Of a DNA stretch of 64,000 nt, positions 8,008 through 16,190 are shown one piece after another (the stretch's first letter is position 1; the number at the start of each line of letters is the position of its first letter). This DNA is from Alkalihalobacterium chitinilyticum. Lineage in GTDB: Bacteria > Bacillota > Bacilli > Bacillales > Bacillaceae_F. The stretch spans positions 1-64,000 of the forward strand of contig NZ_JAOTPO010000013.1 in NCBI RefSeq assembly GCF_029028005.1, given 5' to 3'. The notes beneath the pieces were generated by a model. The model was not told the DNA's origin and did not search any database. It worked only from the letters and a program-made list of their open reading frames with translations. A program made the position numbers and the translations under genes.

Positions 8008-8283
8008 CTACATCTTCTTCTTAATATCTTCACGAAGCGATTCGATCATGGCATCCGGCAAATTGGCTGGTAGCGTTGTGTCGCTTGCGAACAACCAAGA
8101 ATTCATTAATTCCAAATCTGTTTTGTGGAACGTAACGCTGTAATCCTTATCGTCATAAGTGAATTCAGCTGTAACGGACGGGTCCCCTTCAAAGTCATCG
8201 TCAATAATCATGTGTTTAATTTGATATGATTCCACTAGATCAGCCTCCTGATTTTTCAAGTACTTATAGAATTTACTTTCCAA
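8008..8283 (-). CDS. Conserved hypothetical 91-residue acidic protein
   Basis: Not recognised. The sequence is soluble, acidic and shows an alpha-beta pattern: an N-terminal helix (KFYKYLKNQEADLVESYQI), two strands (HMIIDDDF, TAEFTYDDKDYSVTFHK), and a C-terminal helix (AMIESLREDIKKKM). The start is TTG in the longest frame with only a weak purine run upstream, so the true start is uncertain. It is followed by a hairpin. It stands alone between the Toprim gene and the cold-shock gene. Confidence 0.6.
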   Translation of the reverse strand: MESKFYKYLKNQEADLVESYQIKHMIIDDDFEGDPSVTAEFTYDDKDYSVTFHKTDLELMNSWLFASDTTLPANLPDAMIESLREDIKKKM

Positions 8284-8383
8284 CTCGGTTTATGCAGAAG
8301 AGCGTAATTCCTTGTATGAAAAGCTTTTTAACACATTATCCTTTATCTGGATGTAAGCTTTTACAAATTATTTATTAAAAGTA

Positions 8384-8543
8384 ATTTCCCTTTTCTTGTT
8401 CAATGTGTTATACTTAACTCAATTATTGTTGTTCGGAATATGATGATTGAAAGTACAAATACCAATGAGTTATTTTGTCTTGAATGAGTATGACGGCAAG
8501 GATAGTAATATTTTGTGCAACAAAGCACTAGGAGGAAACACAC
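8384..8543 (+). promoter_or_regulatory. Extended -10 promoter and long 5' leader of the cold-shock gene
   Basis: TGTTATACT at 8406-8414 is an extended -10 element (TG-N-TATACT). The -35 region is poor. Transcription from about 8420 would leave a leader of roughly 120 nt before the ATG. A long structured leader is the known arrangement of cold-shock mRNAs, where it controls stability and translation at low temperature. That it acts so here is inference. Confidence 0.5.
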
Positions 8544-8744
8544 ATGAACACAGGTACAGTAAAATGGTTTAACGCAGAAAAAGGTTTTGGATTTATCGAG
8601 GTTGAAGGTGGAGACGACGTATTCGTACACTTCTCAGCTATCCAAGGTGAAGGTTTCAAAACTTTAGAAGAAGGTCAAACAGTTACTTTCGACGTAGAAG
8701 AAGGTCAACGTGGACCTCAAGCTACTAACGTTAACAAAGCGTAA
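8544..8744 (+). CDS. Cold-shock protein, CspA/CspB family
   Basis: 66 residues, one cold-shock domain of standard length. RNP1 (KGFGFIEV, residues 13-20) and RNP2 (VFVHFSAI, 26-33) are intact, as are the surface aromatic residues that bind single-stranded RNA and DNA. The protein melts RNA secondary structure and aids translation after a temperature drop. AGGAGG sits about 8 bp before the ATG. Which of the B. subtilis CspB/C/D paralogues it equals cannot be decided. Flanked by a long leader and a strong terminator; monocistronic. Confidence 0.97.
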   Translation: MNTGTVKWFNAEKGFGFIEVEGGDDVFVHFSAIQGEGFKTLEEGQTVTFDVEEGQRGPQATNVNKA

Positions 8745-8758
8745 TTTAGCTTAACAGT

Positions 8759-8789
8759 AAAGCTTCTCCCCTAGTAGGAGGAGCTTTTT
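8759..8789 (+). terminator. Terminator of the cold-shock gene
   Basis: AAAGCTTCTCC (8759-8769) pairs with GGAGGAGCTTT (8777-8787), followed by T residues. Confidence 0.9.
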
Positions 8790-8850
8790 ATATTGGGGTA
8801 ATATATATTGTGTATTGAGATAGTTCTATTTCTATATTGCGGTTAGTAAC

Positions 8851-8883
8851 AAGCACCCAACTTTTTTCTTAAGTTGAGTGCTT
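8851..8883. terminator. Hairpin between csp and floT
   Basis: AAGCACCCAACTT (8851-8863) pairs with AAGTTGAGTGCTT (8871-8883). It sits 19 bp from the floT stop and may end floT transcription; the T-rich side is on the plus strand, so it may also back up the csp terminator. Confidence 0.6.
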
Positions 8884-8901
8884 TATTTACTTTATATCAA
8901 C

Positions 8902-10440
8902 TTACTCATTGCTTTTTGTTTCATCTGTCTTCGTTTCAGTTGCTGCGGTTTGCACTTTGGCGCTTTGATCATCGTTTGGCTGCGCGGCTTCTGTGCGAAC
9001 GACCGTATGGGTATTTCCTCTGTTCACGAGGTCTGTAAGTAATTTGGAAATATCGAGTCCGGTTAATTCTTTTAAAGGTTCTTGCACTTGTGCCATCGTG
9101 TTCGTGATGCTTTTGCTGTAGGATGAGACGCCGTTTCCATTTCCAGTGTCGATAATCTTAACGGATTCAATATTAGACAATGGTTTTGAAATTGACTCAG
9201 CAAACTGTGGTAACATCTCAATTAATTTTTCGATAATGATCACTTCGCCATGCTTTGCAATTGCTTCAGCAAGTAATCGTTTTGCCTCGGCTTCCGCTTC
9301 CCCTCGTTTACGAATAACTTCCGCTTCAGCAAGACCTTCTTCTCGTTTGATTTTTGCTTTCGTTTCCCCTTCAATACGTGCTCGTTCTGCGTCGGCTTCC
9401 GCTTTTTTCGTTGTTTCGTAAAAATCAGCATCTGCTTTCGCTTTACGTACTTTCGCCTCTTCTTCCTCTAGTTTTACAGCACGTTCACGTTCGAGGTGCT
9501 GAATACGGAGCTCCTCTTCTCTTTTGCGTGCGTGGAGTTGTAACTCTTCTTCTTGAACCTCTTTATCGAGCTTTGCTTTTTCTAATTGATAGGACTGTTC
9601 CGATTTTGCTCTCGCTCGTTCAGTCTCTTCTTTTATCGCTGCATCTTTGAGATCTTTTTCTTTTTGGGCAGCAGAAATTTCGATTTTGCGTTGAAACTCT
9701 TGTTCTTTTGCCTCTTTATCATTATTTGCTTTATGAATTCGTGCTTCTTTATCGCTGTCGGACTCAGCGATTTCAGCCCGCTTTCGAACTTCAGCAATTC
9801 GAGGACGACCTAAGTTTTCTAAGTATCCGTTTTCAGGGTCGGCGTCACGTAAATCTTGTAATCCTAAAGAAGTAATTTTAAAGCCCATGTCATCTAACTG
9901 CTTTTGAGCGACTTTCGTTACTTCATCGTTGAACTTTTCACGGTCTTCGTTAATTTCTTCAACAGTCATTTTTGATAAAATCGCACGAAGATTTGCGTTC
10001 AATACTTCTGAAATTTCGTCTCCTATTTCATTTTGTTTTTTACCGAGAAACTGCTCGGCGTAGATGGCAATTCCTCTTAATGTATCGGCCACTTTTACCA
10101 TCGCTACAGCATCAGCCACAATTGGTACCCCTCCGCATGTGTAAACTCTCGGTGTCGTTAGTTTTAATTGAAAAGAAGTTAAGTCAACCGGTGTTGCGGT
10201 TTGATGCATTTTGAGAAGATGGCCGCCACCACGGATGATTTTCATGGAACGCCCTTCATTATCAGTAAAGATATTCGTTTCTTTGTTCGGATCACCTAAC
10301 TTGGGTCCGGCAATAATTAACGCTTCATTGGATCTCGCTGTTTTATAACGGAACTTCATCCAGAACCACCAAATCACGCCCCCGATCGCAGCAAGAATTA
10401 AGATCGGGATGAGAAAAGAAAGAAATACAACTACTGTCAT
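8902..10440 (-). CDS. floT: Flotillin-like protein FloT (YuaG family)
   Basis: 512 residues. An N-terminal membrane hairpin (about 5-28) is followed by an SPFH/PHB domain (about 40-200), a long Glu/Ala/Lys-rich coiled coil (about 215-420, the flotillin domain) and a disordered Thr/Glu-rich tail. FloT scaffolds functional membrane microdomains and influences membrane fluidity, signalling and cell shape in Bacillus. GGGAGG precedes the ATG. In B. subtilis floT follows the NfeD-like yuaF; here no NfeD gene is adjacent, and the 5' side is a repeat array, so its promoter must lie in 10441-10690. Close to full length and apparently intact. Confidence 0.95.
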   Translation of the reverse strand: MTVVVFLSFLIPILILAAIGGVIWWFWMKFRYKTARSNEALIIAGPKLGDPNKETNIFTDNEGRSMKIIRGGGHLLKMHQTATPVDLTSFQLKLTTPRVYTCGGVPIVADAVAMVKVADTLRGIAIYAEQFLGKKQNEIGDEISEVLNANLRAILSKMTVEEINEDREKFNDEVTKVAQKQLDDMGFKITSLGLQDLRDADPENGYLENLGRPRIAEVRKRAEIAESDSDKEARIHKANNDKEAKEQEFQRKIEISAAQKEKDLKDAAIKEETERARAKSEQSYQLEKAKLDKEVQEEELQLHARKREEELRIQHLERERAVKLEEEEAKVRKAKADADFYETTKKAEADAERARIEGETKAKIKREEGLAEAEVIRKRGEAEAEAKRLLAEAIAKHGEVIIIEKLIEMLPQFAESISKPLSNIESVKIIDTGNGNGVSSYSKSITNTMAQVQEPLKELTGLDISKLLTDLVNRGNTHTVVRTEAAQPNDDQSAKVQTAATETKTDETKSNE

Positions 10441-10699
10441 TTTAAAACCCTCCCAAACTATGATTTATAAAACTAAAAAAGGCTGGTAAGTAGTGTTACT
10501 AGTAGAAATTAATTATTAAATATACCTGCTTTTATTCGTATGCAAGCTAACCTTCTGTATGCAAAAAGTTACCATCTCAATTAGTTCCATACTGAATTTA
10601 CGAATTGAAATTTTAATAGTTTCATATTTTTTGAAATTAATGGATAATCCAGTTTTGCTAGGGTTTTTATTGGTTGGGGTTGGAGATAACTCGATATAG

Positions 10700-11107
10700 G
10701 TTACGAGCCCTCTTTTTCCAACAACAGGAAGATGAGAGCCATAAATGCGCGTTGTGAGCCCTCTTTTTCAACAACAGGAATATATGGGCCACAAATGCGT
10801 GTTACGACCCCTCTTTTTCCAGTAAAAGGAAGATGAGAGCCGTAAATGCGCGTTACGAGCCCTCATTTTCCAACAACAGGAAGATGAGGGCCATAAATGA
10901 GCGTTACGAGCCCTCTTTTTCCAACAACAGGAAGATGAGAGCCATAAATGCGCGTTACGAGCTCTCTTTTTCCAATAACAGGAAGGTGTGGGCCGTAAAT
11001 ACGCGTTACGGGCCTCCTTTTTTCAATAACTGGAATATATGGGCCGTAAATGCACGTTATGAACCCTCTTACCCCAAAAATAAGAAAAATTAGACCGTAA
11101 ACACCAG
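10700..11107. repeat. Array C: eight 51-bp tandem repeats
   Basis: GTTACGAGCCCTC-like starts lie at 10700, 10751, 10801, 10852, 10903, 10954, 11005 and 11056, so the period is 51 (once 50). Each unit reads TTTTCC-N7-GGAA, which can fold back on itself, then AAATGCGCGTTACGAG. 51 bp equals 17 codons, and an open frame (10833-11093) runs through five units as a 17-residue repeat, but it has no ribosome binding site and is rejected as a gene. The array sits between floT and the GH32 gene, both on the minus strand. Nothing else convincing is seen in 10441-10699 or 11108-11257. Confidence 0.93.
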
Positions 11108-11257
11108 TAACAAAAAGTACCCTCCACTCACCATTTATGGTCTATAACTTCATGCGATGCTTTCTTTCTTTTTTTGAAAATAGGATCAAAACTCATGTTA
11201 GTGGCTTGCGCCTTAAATCAATTAGAAAAAGTATTTCTCTCTGCATAATTAAACACA

Positions 11258-11283
11258 ATAAAAGCACAGGATCCGCCTGTGCT
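11258..11283 (-). terminator. Terminator of the fructosidase gene
   Basis: AGCACAGG (11263-11270) pairs with CCTGTGCT (11276-11283); the minus strand continues TTTTATT. Confidence 0.85.
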
Positions 11284-11303
11284 CTATTCATTATAATTAT
11301 GTT

Positions 11304-12815
11304 TTATTTCTTTTCCATATAAGTTATACTGTGCTTCAAATCCCATTTTTTCAAGTGAGTCAACTGGCAGGGGCCGTCGGAAAAAAAGCGGATGCTAGTT
11401 GAATTTTCATCGGGATAAATTCTGCCTGTCATCACCTTTTCACCGTCATTTATGAAAACTTCGACGGACGATTTATCGATGAAAATTCGTAAATGAAGGG
11501 TATTGTTGATTAATTGGACAGGAGCTTTTCTTACACCGCCAGGTCCAGAGCCGGCTTGGTTTCGGTCAAAGGTCATCACACCACTGTTTACATCATACTT
11601 TAATTCGGTATACTGTTCGCCAGTTTCATTCATTCTCAGCTTTAAGCCAAATTGAGAAGCTTCGTTTGCATTTATGTAGACATCTAATTCTAATGAATTG
11701 CCGTCAACTTCTTTAAAGGCTACTTCTCCTTCGACGATTAGGTTTTCGTAAATTACTTGGTTGCCGCGAATGTTTTCAATTTCGGGTATAGGTTTTGATT
11801 TGATCTTTCCGTTTTCTAATATGAGTTGGCGTGGCAGTGTCATGGCACCGGCCCAATTTTGGTTTTGTTCAGGCATTTCGCTTTCCCACATCGCCATCCA
11901 AGCGATCATGATGCGTCTACCTTGATCATCGATCGTTGTTTGCGGGGCATAAAAATCAAAACCGTAATCGAGCATTTCGAATTCTCCGTGCTGTAATACT
12001 CCTGTATCGTAATTGAGTTTACCAAGTACATATCCAGCTTGGTGAAGGTTATGATATTTATCTCCTTCGGGCGTTAATCCTTGAGGAGACATGACGAGAA
12101 CCTCTTGTTCTTCTAATGTAAAAATATCTGGGCATTCCCACATGTAGCCGAAGTTTCCTTCTCCTTTTGCAGAAACTGCCATGAACTTCCATGAAAATAA
12201 GTCACGAGAACGATAGAGCAGAATTTGTCCTGTTTCTTCATTTGTTTTCGACCCTAAGACACAATAATAGTAATCGTTATGCTTCCACACTTTCGGGTCG
12301 CGGAAATGGTAAGGGTGTATATTTCCTTCAGGTGCTTCCAAAATCACTGGATTTTCTTTTAGCTTATCAAAATGGATCGCGTCTTCACTTACTGCTAAGC
12401 ACTGGACTTGCTTCAAATCGGTATCACGGTTTTCTCCTGTCCATACATTGCCCGTGTACATTAAATATAAATTGCCGTCTTTTTCAATGGCGCTGCCAGA
12501 AAAACACCCGTCTGCGTCATAGTCTTCACTTGGGGCAAGGGCGATCGGTAAATGTGTCCACTGCATCAAATCTGTACTTTTTACATGTCCCCAAAACATA
12601 GGCCCCCACTCAGGTGAATATGGGTGATGTTGATAAAATAAATGATACTCACCTTTATAATAAATAAAACCATTCGGGTCGTTCATCCAAAACGCCGGTG
12701 TCGCTACATGATAGTTTAATCGCCAAGGATCTTGGTTTACTTTTTCATGCTCAGTAATAACGGATTGCATCGCTTTTGCAATCTGTTCTTTATGGTTGTT
12801 TGTGTTGGTTTCCAT
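11304..12815 (-). CDS. Glycoside hydrolase family 32 beta-fructosidase (sucrose/fructan hydrolase)
   Basis: 503 residues from the third of three consecutive ATGs (12821, 12818, 12815), which is best spaced (7 bp) from AGGTGG. The five-bladed propeller carries all GH32 residues: nucleophile Asp46 in WMNDPNG, the RDP motif (172-174), and acid/base Glu227 in WECPDIF. A C-terminal beta-sandwich has the SSVEVFINDGE motif. It cleaves beta-fructosidic bonds in sucrose, sucrose-6-phosphate or short fructans. It has no signal peptide, so it acts inside the cell on sugar brought in by the ABC importer encoded upstream. A terminator at 12936-12968 separates it from the importer genes, so it may be read by leak-through or by its own promoter. 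Confidence 0.93.
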   Translation of the reverse strand: METNTNNHKEQIAKAMQSVITEHEKVNQDPWRLNYHVATPAFWMNDPNGFIYYKGEYHLFYQHHPYSPEWGPMFWGHVKSTDLMQWTHLPIALAPSEDYDADGCFSGSAIEKDGNLYLMYTGNVWTGENRDTDLKQVQCLAVSEDAIHFDKLKENPVILEAPEGNIHPYHFRDPKVWKHNDYYYCVLGSKTNEETGQILLYRSRDLFSWKFMAVSAKGEGNFGYMWECPDIFTLEEQEVLVMSPQGLTPEGDKYHNLHQAGYVLGKLNYDTGVLQHGEFEMLDYGFDFYAPQTTIDDQGRRIMIAWMAMWESEMPEQNQNWAGAMTLPRQLILENGKIKSKPIPEIENIRGNQVIYENLIVEGEVAFKEVDGNSLELDVYINANEASQFGLKLRMNETGEQYTELKYDVNSGVMTFDRNQAGSGPGGVRKAPVQLINNTLHLRIFIDKSSVEVFINDGEKVMTGRIYPDENSTSIRFFSDGPCQLTHLKKWDLKHSITYMEKK

Positions 12816-12935
12816 CATCATTCCACCTTTATTCCTCAATCGAATTTTTAGACATTTATCTTGTTTGAGTGATTAGCATGATTTTGTTGTAGAAAAAGGG
12901 CCCTATTCGAGGGTACTAGGATCTTTTGAATGTGT

Positions 12936-12968
12936 AAAAAAGTGAGGCTGCTAGTGAACCTCACTTTT
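12936..12968 (-). terminator. Hairpin terminator between permease and fructosidase genes
   Basis: AAAAGTGAGG pairs with CCTCACTTTT (12959-12968), with a T run on the minus strand (12936-12940). It should lower expression of the GH32 gene relative to the importer. Confidence 0.8.
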
Positions 12969-12994
12969 GTTTGATACGTATTTAGTAATATCCT

Positions 12995-13822
12995 TTACTT
13001 ATCGCCTCTAAACGAAATTCCTTTTAAGAAGTAACGGTTAAAGAAGGCGTATATGATCAGTACTGGTAATGTAAACACCATGGAGGCGGCCATAATAAAG
13101 TTCCAATACGTGACATATTGTCCTTTGAAGGCATTTAATCCAACCGTTAATGTGAACATCTCTTGATCGGTCATGATAATTAATGGTCTCATAAAGTCAT
13201 TCCAGAATGCCATGAATACGAAGATCGCTTGTGCTGCTAGTGCAGGTTTTGCAATCGGTAAAACAATTCTAAAGAATGTACCTAAACGAGTTAATCCATC
13301 AAGGGCAGCTGCTTCTTCGAGTTCTTTCGGGAAGTTAACGAAGAATTGACGCATCATAAAGATGAATGTTGCGTTTACCATGGCAGGAACGATCATTCCT
13401 TGGTAAGAGTTTAACCAGCCTAATTCTTTTAAGATTAAGTAGTTTGGGATCATTGTTACTTGACCAGGGATCATAAGAACTGCTAGTACGATAATAAACA
13501 CACTCTTTTTTCCTGGGAAACTAATACGTGCTAGTGCATAACCCGCCATAGAGTTAAATAGTAGATTAAGAGCTGTTCCAACTACGGCGATAAACACACT
13601 ATTAAATAACCATCTTGGAAACAGTGTTTGCTCTATAAAAATTTGACGGTAATTTTCAAGAGTAAACATTTGCGGTAAAAAGTTCATTGAACCGCTTAGA
13701 ATTTCTTCTAACGTTTTAAACGAAGAAGACAATGCCCATAAGAATGGGATTAACGTTACAATTGCATATCCGACTAGGACCACATATAGGAATGCTTTTC
13801 CTATTGAAAATTTTTTCTTCAT
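12995..13822 (-). CDS. Carbohydrate ABC transporter permease (MalG/LacG type)
   Basis: 275 residues with six membrane spans and the EAA loop (EEAAALDGLTRLGTFFRIVLP, near residue 165) that docks on the ATPase. This is the second permease of a CUT1-type sugar importer. The longest frame begins at a TTG 27 bp upstream, but AAGGAGG lies inside that extension and points to the ATG at 13822. It is followed by a terminator. No ATPase gene lies in the locus, so a shared MsmX-type ATPase encoded elsewhere must energise the importer, as is usual for Bacillus CUT1 systems. Confidence 0.92.
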   Translation of the reverse strand: MKKKFSIGKAFLYVVLVGYAIVTLIPFLWALSSSFKTLEEILSGSMNFLPQMFTLENYRQIFIEQTLFPRWLFNSVFIAVVGTALNLLFNSMAGYALARISFPGKKSVFIIVLAVLMIPGQVTMIPNYLILKELGWLNSYQGMIVPAMVNATFIFMMRQFFVNFPKELEEAAALDGLTRLGTFFRIVLPIAKPALAAQAIFVFMAFWNDFMRPLIIMTDQEMFTLTVGLNAFKGQYVTYWNFIMAASMVFTLPVLIIYAFFNRYFLKGISFRGDK

Positions 13823-13888
13823 AAGATCTCTTGTCCTCCTTTGTTGCACAGACGAATTAGGGGCTCGAATGTTAAGTCGTCATACATA

Positions 13889-14833
13889 TTAATAAATCTT
13901 TTCATCTTTAGAGAACTTTCTTTGCAATAATGTTGCAACTAAGATGATCAACGCTAACATAAATGCAATAGCAGCTGCATACCCCATCGTACCCATTGAG
14001 CTAAATGCATATTGATAGATCAGAAGAACGACAGTTAATGTTGAGTTATCAGGTCCACCTGATCCGCCTGAGAAGATATACGATTGGTCAAACAACTGGA
14101 ATGTTCCGATAATCCCCATAATAATAACAAAGGAAGTAACTGGACGAAGCATTGGAACTGTAACATGGAAGAACTTTTGGATCGCATTTGCGCCATCCAG
14201 ATCGGCTGCTTCATATAATGAATCTGGTATATCTTGAAGGGCTGCTAAGTAAATAACCATAAAGAATGGTGCAGTAGCCCAAATATTCATAATCATAATT
14301 GCAATTAAAGCGACACTTGGATCTCCAATCCAATTGTACGTTGGTAAGTTAAAAAACGCTAAAATATGGTTAATTAAACCGTTTTGGTTGTACATCCACA
14401 TAAAAATTAAAGTTAATACCGCTGAAGATGTTAACGTTGGTAAGAAGTAAACAATTCTAAAAAACTTTTGACCTTTCATCCCTGCATTTAATGTTGCTGC
14501 TAAAAATAACGCTAATGCAGTTTGAGTTGGAACTACGATAAGTACGTAAAATGCTGTATTTTTTAAAGCGATCCCCGCACGGAAGTCATCAAATATTCGA
14601 ACGAAGTTATCGAATCCAATAAAAGTGAAGCTCGTTTGTCCAAGTAATTCCACTTTATGAAAAGCCAGAAAAACAGCATAAAGGATTGGTGCAATAATAA
14701 ACAACCCTAGAGTAAAGATCATCGGGGAAAGAAATAAGTATCCTTGTCCTGCTTCACGTAAATCACGTTTCGTATATGTTCTTTTCTTTTGTTTCTTGCT
14801 TGTATTGGAGGCTTTTGTTTCTGGTTGTGACAT
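13889..14833 (-). CDS. Carbohydrate ABC transporter permease (MalF/LacF type)
   Basis: 314 residues. A basic cytoplasmic N-terminus (KKQKKRTYTKRDLREAGQG) precedes six membrane spans. The EAA loop is at about residue 215 (YEAADLDGANAIQKFFHVTVP). Partner of the downstream permease gene, forming the membrane channel of a sugar importer. AAGGAG precedes the ATG. Genes run binding protein, this permease, second permease, all on the minus strand with gaps under 70 bp, so they are likely one transcript. Confidence 0.93.
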   Translation of the reverse strand: MSQPETKASNTSKKQKKRTYTKRDLREAGQGYLFLSPMIFTLGLFIIAPILYAVFLAFHKVELLGQTSFTFIGFDNFVRIFDDFRAGIALKNTAFYVLIVVPTQTALALFLAATLNAGMKGQKFFRIVYFLPTLTSSAVLTLIFMWMYNQNGLINHILAFFNLPTYNWIGDPSVALIAIMIMNIWATAPFFMVIYLAALQDIPDSLYEAADLDGANAIQKFFHVTVPMLRPVTSFVIIMGIIGTFQLFDQSYIFSGGSGGPDNSTLTVVLLIYQYAFSSMGTMGYAAAIAFMLALIILVATLLQRKFSKDEKIY

Positions 14834-14891
14834 CTATCTACAACTCCTTTTAAAGAAGAGAAGAGAGGGGTCCCCTCTTCTCGACTACAAA

Positions 14892-16166
14892 CTATTCGAT
14901 TTCGCGGTTAGCTACTCTTTCTGCTTCTTCTAAAGCTTCATCAAGAGGACGTTGACCTAAAAATGCACTTGTAAATTGGTTGTTAAAGTTATTATTAATG
15001 ATTGGTAAGTTCGTATCGTCAGCCCATACGGTTGCGTAAGAAGCACCTGAAATAAATGGTTGGCGAATTTCATCATCATATAATCCGAGGCTTTCAGCTA
15101 CAGAAACCCTAGTTGGTAAGGCAGATCCGCCGCTCGTCCATTGTTCCATGCCTTCTTTACCTGTTAAGTAAGAAATTAACTCCCACGCTGCTTCTTTTTT
15201 CTCAGATTGTGCGTTCATTACATATGCTACTGTGAATGCCATTGTTCCGTTTTGACCGTCAATTGTTGGAACTTCTGCTGTACCGAACTCAAGGTTAGGG
15301 AATGTTTCAGCTAAGAATGGTAATGTCCAGTTTCCTTCTAAGATCATAGCGACTTTACCTTGTCCGAACATTTCTCCACCCCAGTTTGCTCCAACTTCAG
15401 AAGGTTGAGCTGCAGACTTATCGTCTAAACGCATGTCAAGAAGTGGTTGAAGTGCTTCTACTACTTCAGTGCTCCCGAATGTCGCTTTGTTGTCCGTAGC
15501 AATTTTTCCGCCTTTTGACTCAGCGATAAATACGTTTCTAGCTAGGTCAGCAACGATTCCATAACCGTATACATCAGTACCTTGAGTTAATTGTTTGGCT
15601 ACTTCTTGTAATTCTTCAAATGTTGTTGGCGGGTTTTCAATTCCCGCTTCTTCGAACATTGTTTTGTTATAGAATAAGGCTAGCGTTGATGTATCTTTCG
15701 GTAACCCGAAGATTGCTCCATCACGTTTAAAAGCATCTAATAAAGGTTGCTCAAAATCATCAATATCAAAATCTTCTGTGATGTAACCGTCTAGTGGCTC
15801 TAATACACCTGTTTCCATTAACGCTGGAGCTTCAAAAGCATCTAGGAAAAATACGTCTGCAGCTTGTCCGCCAATTAAGCGAGTTTTCATTACATCCATG
15901 TATTGATCAGCGATAACGTCTAATTTTACTTTAATGTGCGGGTTCTTTTCTTCAAATGAAGCTAATGTTTCTTCAAATAACTTTTGCTCTGTAGGTGATG
16001 ATCCCCAGCCGCTTAACGTGATTTCAACTTGCTCTTGATTTTCATTGTCTTTGTCTGTTGTATCTTCTTTTGTAGAAGAAGTATCACTACCACCGCAACC
16101 TACTAATAATCCACTAACTAATAATGTTGAAAATCCTAGTGAAGCAAGAGTTTTCTTTTTAAACAT
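14892..16166 (-). CDS. Sugar ABC transporter substrate-binding lipoprotein
   Basis: 424 residues, family 1 extracellular solute-binding protein. A signal peptide ends in a lipobox (LLVGC, cysteine near residue 24), followed by an Asp/Glu-rich linker. The mature part has the two-lobe pattern with VAKIALMILEGNW-like and GGSALPTR segments typical of oligosaccharide binders. It delivers the sugar to the two permeases. Given the GH32 and LacI neighbours, the ligand is probably sucrose or a short fructan; the amylo-1,6-glucosidase-like neighbour leaves room for another glucoside. Expression is probably controlled by the CCGAAACGTTTCGG operators about 2.2 kb upstream. Confidence 0.93.
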   Translation of the reverse strand: MFKKKTLASLGFSTLLVSGLLVGCGGSDTSSTKEDTTDKDNENQEQVEITLSGWGSSPTEQKLFEETLASFEEKNPHIKVKLDVIADQYMDVMKTRLIGGQAADVFFLDAFEAPALMETGVLEPLDGYITEDFDIDDFEQPLLDAFKRDGAIFGLPKDTSTLALFYNKTMFEEAGIENPPTTFEELQEVAKQLTQGTDVYGYGIVADLARNVFIAESKGGKIATDNKATFGSTEVVEALQPLLDMRLDDKSAAQPSEVGANWGGEMFGQGKVAMILEGNWTLPFLAETFPNLEFGTAEVPTIDGQNGTMAFTVAYVMNAQSEKKEAAWELISYLTGKEGMEQWTSGGSALPTRVSVAESLGLYDDEIRQPFISGASYATVWADDTNLPIINNNFNNQFTSAFLGQRPLDEALEEAERVANREIE

Positions 16167-16190
16167 CTTGTTTATCCCCTTTTTTGTAGT

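Noticed and set aside
9146-9813. Several long antisense frames inside floT
   Set aside because: The Glu/Ala/Lys-rich coiled coil gives open frames on the other strand; none has a start signal or protein-like composition.
10833-11093. Plus-strand frame with a 17-residue repeat across array C
   Set aside because: The open frame follows from the 51-bp period; no ribosome binding site, and only part of the array is open.
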